Assembly (NCBI RefSeq): GCF_002001015.1 | Contig: NZ_MUNO01000004.1 | Coordinates: 78,210 to 142,209 of the forward strand | Origin: Polaromonas sp. A23 | GTDB taxonomy: Bacteria; Pseudomonadota; Gammaproteobacteria; Burkholderiales; Burkholderiaceae_C | DNA length: 64,000 nt | Reading direction: 5' to 3' | Shown: one piece after another, positions 54,845 through 61,586 of the stretch | Numbering within the stretch: position 1 is the stretch's first letter | Layout of the letters: every line of letters begins with the position of its first letter | Translations under genes and position numbers: made by a program | The notes under the pieces: model-generated | Told to the model about the DNA's origin: nothing | The model's database searches: none | Seen by the model: only the letters and a program-made list of their open reading frames with translations

Positions 54845-56377
54845 ATGAGCCGCCCCATGTTTGATGAAATGAATGCAACGGCGTCCAGTGTTCGCGGGCA
54901 CTACCAGGCCTACCAGCGCTGGCTGGCCAGGCAGCCTGACTCGGTGATGCAGGCCAGGCGCGCTGAAGCCGAGATGATTTTTCGCCGTGTCGGCATTACT
55001 TTTGCGGTCTATGGCGACAAGGACGACGGCAACTCCGAAACCGGCGGCACCGAAAGGCTGATCCCCTTCGACCTGATCCCCCGCATCATTCCTGCCAACG
55101 AGTGGGAAAGCATGGAACGTGGCCTGGTACAGCGCGTGACTGCGCTGAACCGCTTCATCCACGATGTCTATCACGAGCAGGAGATCATCAAGGCCGGCGT
55201 GATCCCGTCCGAGCAGATTTTCCAGAACGCGCAATTTCGTCCCGAGATGATGGGCGTGGATGTGCCGGGCAATATCTACTCGCATATCAGCGGCATTGAC
55301 ATCGTGCGTGCGCCCAATGCGAAGGGCGAGGGCGAGTACTACGTGCTTGAAGATAACTTGCGGGTTCCCAGCGGCGTGAGCTACATGCTGGAAGACCGCA
55401 AGATGATGATGCGGCTGTTCCCTGACCTGTTCAGCGAGAATCGCGTGGCACCCGTTGCACATTACCCCGACCTGCTGCTGGAAACCTTGCGTGACAACTC
55501 ACCGGCCCACCGTGCGGAGCCCACCGTGGTGGTGCTCACGCCGGGTATGTACAACTCGGCCTATTTCGAACACGCGTTTCTCGCGCAGCAAATGGGTGTG
55601 GAGTTGGTCGAAGGGCAAGACCTTTTCGTCAAGGACAACTTCGTCTACATGCGTACCACGCGCGGCCCGAAACGGGTCGATGTGATTTACCGCCGCGTGG
55701 ACGATGACTTTCTGGATCCGCTGGCCTTCCGGCCCACGTCAACGCTGGGCTGCGCGGGCCTGCTCAATGTGTACCGCAGCGGCAACGTGGCCTTGTGCAA
55801 TGCCATCGGCACCGGCGTCGCCGACGACAAGTCGATTTACCCCTACGTTCCCAAGATGATCGAGTTCTACCTCGGTGAAAAACCCATTTTGAACAATGTG
55901 CCGACCTACATGTGCCGCAACCCGGACGACCTGAAATACACGCTGGCCAACATGAAAGACCTGGTCGTCAAGGAAGTGCACGGCGCCGGCGGCTACGGCA
56001 TGCTGGTGGGCCCGGCGGCCACCCAGGCCGAGATCGAGGACTTCCGCAAGGCCGTGCTGGCCAACCCGGCCGGCTATATCGCCCAGCCAACGCTGAGCCT
56101 GTCCACCTGCCCGACCTATGTGGAAAGCGGCATCGCGCCGCGCCATATCGATCTGCGCCCCTTTGTGCTGAGTGGCAAGACGGTGCAGATGGTGCCTGGC
56201 GGCCTGACGCGTGTGGCGCTGAAAGACGGCTCACTGGTTGTCAACTCCTCGCAGGGCGGGGGTACCAAAGATACCTGGGTGCTGGAAGATGCCCCGGTGC
56301 AATCCCAGTCGCAGTCCCAGTCCCAGTCCCAGTCCCAGTCCGGACAGTCCCAGACACAGTCGCTCGCATCGAACTAA
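54845..56377 (+). CDS. Circularly permuted type 2 ATP-grasp protein
   Basis: A 510-residue stand-alone ATP-grasp protein. Motifs LTPGMYNSAYFEHAFLAQQM, VEGQDLFVKDN and VKEVHGAGGYGMLVGP match the domain of the 931-residue fusion protein. The predicted activity is ATP-dependent amide bond formation. ATG at 54845 follows GGAGAC; an upstream TTG is less likely. The C-terminus is a low-complexity Gln-Ser tail encoded by CAGTCC hexanucleotide repeats, probably variable in length. It precedes alpha-E and transglutaminase genes in one apparent operon. Confidence 0.92.
   Translation: MSRPMFDEMNATASSVRGHYQAYQRWLARQPDSVMQARRAEAEMIFRRVGITFAVYGDKDDGNSETGGTERLIPFDLIPRIIPANEWESMERGLVQRVTALNRFIHDVYHEQEIIKAGVIPSEQIFQNAQFRPEMMGVDVPGNIYSHISGIDIVRAPNAKGEGEYYVLEDNLRVPSGVSYMLEDRKMMMRLFPDLFSENRVAPVAHYPDLLLETLRDNSPAHRAEPTVVVLTPGMYNSAYFEHAFLAQQMGVELVEGQDLFVKDNFVYMRTTRGPKRVDVIYRRVDDDFLDPLAFRPTSTLGCAGLLNVYRSGNVALCNAIGTGVADDKSIYPYVPKMIEFYLGEKPILNNVPTYMCRNPDDLKYTLANMKDLVVKEVHGAGGYGMLVGPAATQAEIEDFRKAVLANPAGYIAQPTLSLSTCPTYVESGIAPRHIDLRPFVLSGKTVQMVPGGLTRVALKDGSLVVNSSQGGGTKDTWVLEDAPVQSQSQSQSQSQSQSGQSQTQSLASN
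56300..56341 (+). repeat. Hexanucleotide repeat in the ATP-grasp C-terminus
   Basis: Seven Gln-Ser units, five of them identical CAGTCC copies (56312-56341). Because the unit is six bases, slippage changes tail length without a frameshift. Confidence 0.9.
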
Positions 56378-56395
56378 GCAGGAAGGGGAATCACC

Positions 56396-56557
56396 ATGCT
56401 TTCAAGAACCGCTGATCACCTTTTCTGGATGTCTCGCTACATGGAGCGCGCTGGCGATATGCCGCAGGCATTCGCGGGGATGACTCATCAATTGCGCGAA
56501 GCGCTTGTGACGTCATCACCAAAATACGCAAAGCGCGCCAGCGCTTTCGGTGTTTGA
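56396..56557 (+). pseudogene. Truncated second alpha-E gene (N-terminal fragment)
   Basis: An ATG with AGGAAGGGGA upstream opens a 53-residue frame whose first 19 residues (MLSRTADHLFWMSRYMERA) match the start of the following alpha-E protein. After that the sequence is unrelated. DNA identity to the intact copy is only moderate and most changes are synonymous, so this is an old paralogue or a diverged duplication, not a recent copy. It may still be translated. Confidence 0.65.
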
Positions 56558-56573
56558 GGCAAGGAGCTAAACC

Positions 56574-57533
56574 ATGTTATCCCGCACTGCCGATCATCTA
56601 TTCTGGATGTCCCGCTACACAGAGCGCGCCGAAAACACCGCACGCATGCTGGACGTGAACTACCAGACTTCACTGCTGCCTCAATCAACGGCTGTCGCCC
56701 AAGTGGGCTGGAAGGGCCTGTTGAGCATCAGTGAGCTTTCTCAGGCCTATGAAAGCAAATACGGCGGCGTGAACGCGCGCGACGTGATGGACTTCATGGT
56801 GCGCGACGAGAAAAATTCGTCGAGCATTATTTCCTGCCTGAAGAATGCCCGGGAAAATGCCCGTGCGGTGCGTGGTACCCTGACCACCGAAGTGTGGGAA
56901 ACGCAGAACCAGACCTACCTCGAAATTTTCCGCATGTTGCGCAACGGCGAGTTCGAGCGCGATCCGAGCCAGTTTTTCGAGTGGGTCAAGTTCCGCTCGC
57001 ACCTGTCGCGCGGCGTGACGGTTGGCACCATGTTGCAGGATGAGGCGCTGTATTTCATGCGGCTGGGCACCTTCCTTGAGCGCGCCGACAACACCGCGCG
57101 CCTGGTCGACGTGAAGTTCCACGCTGTGCAGAGCGATTTCTATGGCGCCGCCGACGAGAAGGACCAAGAGTACGACTTCTACCATTGGAGCGCGATCTTG
57201 CGCAGCGTTAGCGCCTTCGAGATCTATCGCCGGGTCTATCGCAACGTGATCAAGCCCGAGCGCGTGGCCGAGTTGCTGATCCTGCGCGCCGACATGCCGC
57301 GCTCGCTGGCTGCGAGCCTGCAGGAGGTGGTGAGCAACCTGCAAAGGGTGACGGACGACCAGAACTGTGAAACCGTACGCCGCGCGGGCAAGCTCAACGC
57401 CGACCTGCAGTACGCACGCATCGACGAAATCCTGGCCACCGGCCTGCATGCCTACCTGACGCAGTTCCTCGACCGCGTGAACGAACTCGGCGCCCACATC
57501 AGCCGCGATTTTCTGGTTCCGGCGACCGCGTGA
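56574..57533 (+). CDS. Alpha-E domain protein
   Basis: A 319-residue, mostly helical soluble protein with the alpha-E signature MLSRTADHLFWMSRYTERAENTARML at the N-terminus and YFMRLGTFLERADNTARLVD in the middle. Its function is unknown, but it is nearly always encoded beside circularly permuted ATP-grasp and transglutaminase-like proteins. It has AAGGAG upstream of the ATG. It corresponds to the C-terminal domain of the 931-residue fusion protein of the other set. Confidence 0.92.
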   Translation: MLSRTADHLFWMSRYTERAENTARMLDVNYQTSLLPQSTAVAQVGWKGLLSISELSQAYESKYGGVNARDVMDFMVRDEKNSSSIISCLKNARENARAVRGTLTTEVWETQNQTYLEIFRMLRNGEFERDPSQFFEWVKFRSHLSRGVTVGTMLQDEALYFMRLGTFLERADNTARLVDVKFHAVQSDFYGAADEKDQEYDFYHWSAILRSVSAFEIYRRVYRNVIKPERVAELLILRADMPRSLAASLQEVVSNLQRVTDDQNCETVRRAGKLNADLQYARIDEILATGLHAYLTQFLDRVNELGAHISRDFLVPATA

Positions 57534-57565
57534 ACCACCACCAGGCGGACTCTTCAAACCAGCCA

Positions 57566-57650
57566 GGGCCGCGGATCTGGCTTTGCCAGTCCACAGGCGC
57601 AGCGACCCCCCCGGGGGGCAGCGTAGTACGCGAAGCGACAAGCGTGGGGG
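57566..57650 (+). repeat. GC-rich multi-hairpin dispersed repeat, copy B
   Basis: GGGCCGCGGATC, then TGGCTTTGCCA and CCCCCCCGGGGGG hairpins, ending AAGCGTGGGGG. It is related to 43726-43802. It fills the spacer between the alpha-E and transglutaminase genes, and its GGGGG end lies at ribosome-binding distance from the next ATG. Confidence 0.75.
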
Positions 57651-57654
57651 CTCT

Positions 57655-58479
57655 ATGAAACTCCACGTCCGGCATACGACCAGATATCGTTATACCGAGC
57701 CGTTGCGCTACGCCCTTCAAACCCTGTGGCTGACACCGAAGTCCGGCCCGGCGCAAAACGTTCTTTTCTGGACGCTGGGTGCGCCGGGAGTGCTGCATGA
57801 ACAGCACGACGGCAGCGGCAACAGCATCCACTCCTACACCTTTGTTGCAGATGCTGCGGCTCATGTGACGGGCAGCCTGGTCAACGCCGCGGGGCAGGTG
57901 GACACGCTGGGGGTGGCGGAGTTCACCGACGAAGCAGCGATGCCGCACCCCGCCTTTTTTCTCAGACCGACGGCATTGGCTGCACCGCATGCTTCCCTGG
58001 CCGAATTCGGCCGCCGCTTCGTACAACCGTCCGCTATCGCCGGTGTCACGGATTTAGGCATGCTTTTGGCTTTGAGCCAAGGTGTGGCGGGCACTGTCAG
58101 CTATCAAAAAAATAGCACAAGCGTGACCACCACAGCGCTGCAGGCGTATGAAGCTGGCGCTGGCGTCTGTCAGGACCAGGCTCACGTGATGGTGGCCATC
58201 TGCCGCAGTCTGGGTATTCCCGCGCGTTATGTCAGCGGTTATTTCTACGCGGCGAACGAGCCCGACCTGGCCAGCCATGCCTGGGCCGACGTTTGCCTCG
58301 ACGTGGCGGCACGGCGCTGGGTCAGCATCGACGTCACCCACAGCTGCCTGATTGACCAGCGCCACGTGCGCTTGGCCGTGGGCACCGACTACAACGCCTG
58401 CCCGCCGATCAAGGGCATACGGCACGGCGGGGGTGAAGAAGACATGGCGGTACAGATCACGATTGAGCCGGTGCAGTAA
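57655..58479 (+). CDS. Transglutaminase-like family protein
   Basis: A 274-residue protein with the same layout as the 314-residue one at 44.4 kb: N-terminal beta domain (LHVRHTTRYRYTEPL), Cys172 in GAGVCQDQAH, His208 in SHAWADV and Asp226 in IDVTHS. ATG at 57655 gives the conserved start. It closes the plus-strand set after ATP-grasp and alpha-E. Residues 149-154 are encoded by a core of the dispersed repeat, inserted in frame before the active-site segment. Confidence 0.9.
   Translation: MKLHVRHTTRYRYTEPLRYALQTLWLTPKSGPAQNVLFWTLGAPGVLHEQHDGSGNSIHSYTFVADAAAHVTGSLVNAAGQVDTLGVAEFTDEAAMPHPAFFLRPTALAAPHASLAEFGRRFVQPSAIAGVTDLGMLLALSQGVAGTVSYQKNSTSVTTTALQAYEAGAGVCQDQAHVMVAICRSLGIPARYVSGYFYAANEPDLASHAWADVCLDVAARRWVSIDVTHSCLIDQRHVRLAVGTDYNACPPIKGIRHGGGEEDMAVQITIEPVQ
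58100..58116. repeat. 17-bp repeat core (inside the transglutaminase gene)
   Basis: GCTATCAAAAAAATAGC, a core-only copy that keeps the reading frame. Confidence 0.55.
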
Positions 58480-58528
58480 GCCCTGCGCCCGGGGGCGCCG
58501 CGGATTGATGTCGTGACCCGCGAGGACC

Positions 58529-59095
58529 TCAGCGCTTGAGCGCCTCCATCGACACCAGGAGCGTGATCTGATCGCTGATCAGCGGCGCGAACCTGCCCAG
58601 ATTGAACTCGCTGCGCCTGAGTTTGCCGGTGGCGTTGAGCCCGCAGGCTGATTTTCGAAGCATCGGGTGCATTGCACATTTGAACTGGGTCACCGTCAGG
58701 GTCAGCGGGTGAGTGATGCCTTTGATGGTCAGCTCACCTTCGACGGAAACGACATCGTCGAGCTTGCCGAAATTGAGCTTGGTTGACTTGAAGGTGACGA
58801 CGGGAAATTTTTCGACGTCAAAGAAGGTGTCACTCAGCAATATTTGATTGAACATGGACGAGCCGGTGCTGATGGAGCGCACGTCGATACTGACCTCCAC
58901 GCTGCCCACCTGGTTTTCAAGGTCCAGGGTGACGGTGGCGTCGACCTTGTCGAAGCGTTCACGCTGTGTGCTGAAGCCGAGGTGGTTGAACTCGAAGAAG
59001 GCGAAGGTGTGGTCCGGGTCGCGGTCATAAACATCGACCGCCAGGGCCGACACTAGCGGCAGGCTGCACACCAGGGCTGCAAGGAGTTTTTTCAT
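58529..59095 (-). CDS. YceI family periplasmic protein
   Basis: A 188-residue lipocalin-like protein with a signal peptide (LLAALVCSLPLVSALA). The YceI pattern follows: DPDHTFAFFEFNHLGFSTQRERF, then the GELTIKGITHPLTL segment. YceI proteins bind isoprenoid-type lipids in the periplasm. It is the last gene of a cytochrome b561-YceI-YceI unit, 23 bp after the other YceI gene. Start with AAAGG upstream. Confidence 0.92.
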   Translation of the reverse strand: MKKLLAALVCSLPLVSALAVDVYDRDPDHTFAFFEFNHLGFSTQRERFDKVDATVTLDLENQVGSVEVSIDVRSISTGSSMFNQILLSDTFFDVEKFPVVTFKSTKLNFGKLDDVVSVEGELTIKGITHPLTLTVTQFKCAMHPMLRKSACGLNATGKLRRSEFNLGRFAPLISDQITLLVSMEALKR

Positions 59096-59118
59096 GGTTG
59101 CCTTTCAATCAATGCGCG

Positions 59119-59670
59119 TCAAGGCCTGAGTACCAGGTGAAACTGCACTGTCACTTCGTTGGCCACTATCTTGACATCCCCCCAAGCCCCACCTCCGACA
59201 CCGAAATCGAGGCGCTTGATAACAAATGAGCCCTCCATCACGGCCTGGCTGGCACTGCGTTTGAGCACGGCGTTAAGCACGACAGGCTGGGTAACGCCTT
59301 TGAGATTGAGCGCGCCGCTGATCTGAAAGCGTTCTCCCCCCTGGGAGAGAATCTGGCGCATCTCGAAGCGCGCATCAGGATGTCGCTTGACGTCAAACCA
59401 GTGCGCACCCACCACTTCTTCGTCGACCTCGCGCACACCGGTGTCGATGCTGGACAAGTCGATACGCAGTTGTCCCCGGGCTGCCGAAGGTGCTTCGGGG
59501 TCAAACGCCAAGCTCGCATCGAACTTCCGGAACGCGCCCTCCACCGGGACGCCCATCTGGCGGGAGGTAAAGCGGATCTGGCTGGCGGAGATATCCACCC
59601 GCTTGTATTCAGCGGCCTGAGTACAGATGGACACGAGCAGCAGCGAGAGGGCAAGGGCAAAGTTTTTCAT
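59119..59670 (-). CDS. YceI family periplasmic protein
   Basis: A 183-residue YceI protein with a signal peptide (ALALSLLLVSICTQA) and the motifs ISASQIRFTSRQMGVPVEG and SGALNLKGVTQPVVL. ATG at 59670 overlaps the stop of the cytochrome b561 gene by 4 bp. The frame stays open for almost 600 bp upstream, but that part is a shadow of the cytochrome gene. The two YceI proteins are diverged paralogues. Confidence 0.92.
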   Translation of the reverse strand: MKNFALALSLLLVSICTQAAEYKRVDISASQIRFTSRQMGVPVEGAFRKFDASLAFDPEAPSAARGQLRIDLSSIDTGVREVDEEVVGAHWFDVKRHPDARFEMRQILSQGGERFQISGALNLKGVTQPVVLNAVLKRSASQAVMEGSFVIKRLDFGVGGGAWGDVKIVANEVTVQFHLVLRP

Positions 59671-60230
59671 TGGCGAGGTCTGTTGAACGAAAACATCCGG
59701 CCCAGCACGCCGTCCCGGTCGATGAAATGATGCTTGAGCGCCGCCGCCACATGTAGGGCGACGAGGGCGAGCAGCGCATAGGTGAGGGTGCGGTGCAGTG
59801 CTCCCAGAAATAACCCCAGGGCCTCGTCGCGTGTTACAGCATTGGGCAGGGGCCACAGGCCCAGGTAAACGGTGGTGACCCCTTTGGCGGAACTCATCAA
59901 CCATCCGGAAAGGGGCACGCAGATCATCAGCAGGTAAAGCAGCAGATGACTGGCATGCGCTGCGCTCACTTCCCAACCCGGCATGCCTGCCGGCAAGGGC
60001 GGCGGCGGATGCAGGCGGCGCCAGACAACGCGCAAAAGCAGCAGCGCTGCGACGCTGACGCCTGTCCACTTGTGGTACGAATAAAGCTGCAGCTTGAGTG
60101 GGCTGAGCGGCAGCTCCACCATGGACAAGCCGATGGAAAATCCTCCGGCAATCAGCAGGGCCATGAGGCCATGGAGGATGATCGCAGTGCGGGTGTAAGT
60201 GGCAGGCTGCAAGCGGCTTTCTGTTGGCAA
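59667..60230 (-). CDS. Cytochrome b561 family protein
   Basis: A 187-residue four-helix membrane cytochrome with haem-ligand histidines in the expected helices (TAIILHGLMALL, YSYHKWTG, LGALHRTLTYALLALVALHVAAAL). It would move electrons between the quinone pool and a periplasmic partner. The start is a TTG at 60230 without a good ribosome binding site; a second TTG at 60212 is an alternative. It is coupled to two YceI genes, a common pairing. Confidence 0.88.
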   Translation of the reverse strand: MPTESRLQPATYTRTAIILHGLMALLIAGGFSIGLSMVELPLSPLKLQLYSYHKWTGVSVAALLLLRVVWRRLHPPPPLPAGMPGWEVSAAHASHLLLYLLMICVPLSGWLMSSAKGVTTVYLGLWPLPNAVTRDEALGLFLGALHRTLTYALLALVALHVAAALKHHFIDRDGVLGRMFSFNRPRQ

Positions 60231-60360
60231 GGGTGAGTTTGACCGGCCATTGTGACGTTATAGCCATGTCAGGGCAAGCGCCGCCGCCTTTGTCATGCTC
60301 TTTGGCTGCGAGAGGGTTTGCCGGGCCCTGCGCCGGGTATCGATAGCTGCCAACACCTCA

Positions 60361-61497
60361 CTAGGGTTTTGTTCCTGCTGCCGTGTACGCCTCGGCAACC
60401 GACTGCCCCAATTCGATGACGGCCATCGCGTAATAACTGCTCCAGTTGTAGCGTGTGATCACGTAAAAGTTTTCGGTGCCGGCAACATAGACAGGCGCGC
60501 TACCGCCGTTGTTCGGGTCGCCGTTGAGCAGTTCGATCAGCGCCAGTTGCCCTGTGTGATTGAGCGCATTCCCCTCGAGCACCGCACCCTTGGCAGTGAA
60601 GCTGGTCACGCTGAAGGTTGGCAGGATGTCGGGCGCCATCAGGGCATCTTTGTCCAGGGTGGCTGCTTCAAAACGAACCGGGTAATGCGTGGGCATGCCG
60701 GGTTGCCAGTTGAATGCCTTGAAGTAGCTGGCCACAGAGCCGATAACGTCGGCGGGGCTGTCCCAGAGGTCCACCTTGCCGTCACCGTCAAAGTCCACCG
60801 CGTATTTGACCCAGCTCGACGGCATGAACTGGGGCATGCCCATGGCGCCGGCGTAGCTGCCGCGCGGAATCAGCGGGTCGTTGCCCAAGCGGCTTTGGTG
60901 GCTCAGGAACTGTTCCAGCTCTCCTTTGAAAAACTCACTTCGCTCGGCCGCTCGCGGATGGCTGGAGGGAAAGTCAAAAGCTAGCGTGGTCAGCGCGTCC
61001 AATACCCGAAACTTGCCGGTGTCCCGTCCGTAGATGGTTTCCACACCAATGATGCCAACGATGATCTCGGCGGGTACGCCGTATTCGGCTTCGGCGCGGG
61101 CGAGCGTGGCCTGGTTCTCCTGCCAGAAGCGCACACCGGCCGCGATGCGGACCGGGTCGATGAAACGGCTGCGGTAGACGCGCCAGTTCTTGGTGAAGCT
61201 TTTGGCGGGGGGCTGCATCAGCCGGACTATGGTCGGGCTGAAGCGGGCCTGACCGATGGCTGCACGCACCCACTGCACATCCAGATCGCGCCGGCTGGCC
61301 ATGTCTTCGGCAAAACGCATCGCCTCGGGGCGGTTGGCGTAAGCGCTGCCCTGGTCGGCGATCCGCTGGAGCTTGATTTTCCGGGATTTGGGATCTTTTG
61401 GGCTGCTGGCCCCTGCTGTACCTGCACCGATAGCTATCAAAAGAAGAGCAAGCAGAAGTCGTGGCGGAGCGGCTTTGAAAAACGGAAAAGCAATCAT
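60361..61497 (-). CDS. mltB: Lytic murein transglycosylase B
   Basis: A 378-residue exported muramidase-like enzyme that cleaves peptidoglycan to 1,6-anhydromuropeptides. The catalytic Glu153 is in VGIIGVETIYGR, and the family motifs RGSYAGAMGMPQFMPSSW and DGDGKVDLWDSPADVIGSVA are present. The N-terminal signal (LLLALLLIAIGAG) lacks a clear lipobox, so it may be soluble. Part of that signal is encoded by a core of the dispersed repeat. Single gene. Confidence 0.93.
   Translation of the reverse strand: MIAFPFFKAAPPRLLLALLLIAIGAGTAGASSPKDPKSRKIKLQRIADQGSAYANRPEAMRFAEDMASRRDLDVQWVRAAIGQARFSPTIVRLMQPPAKSFTKNWRVYRSRFIDPVRIAAGVRFWQENQATLARAEAEYGVPAEIIVGIIGVETIYGRDTGKFRVLDALTTLAFDFPSSHPRAAERSEFFKGELEQFLSHQSRLGNDPLIPRGSYAGAMGMPQFMPSSWVKYAVDFDGDGKVDLWDSPADVIGSVASYFKAFNWQPGMPTHYPVRFEAATLDKDALMAPDILPTFSVTSFTAKGAVLEGNALNHTGQLALIELLNGDPNNGGSAPVYVAGTENFYVITRYNWSSYYAMAVIELGQSVAEAYTAAGTKP
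61433..61449. repeat. 17-bp repeat core (inside the mltB signal peptide)
   Basis: GCTATCAAAAGAAGAGC, translated on the minus strand within the hydrophobic signal segment. Confidence 0.5.
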
Positions 61498-61586
61498 GCG
61501 AAAGGGCGTGTCCAGGCAGCGGAAAGAATGCGAAAAGACCGACAGTATGGCTCCTGGCGGATACCCTACTGAGAGGAGCGGGAAAG

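Noticed and set aside
59671..60267. Upstream extension of the second YceI gene to 382 residues
   Set aside because: The extra residues overlap the cytochrome b561 gene in another frame and show no domain, whereas a signal peptide starts cleanly at 59670.
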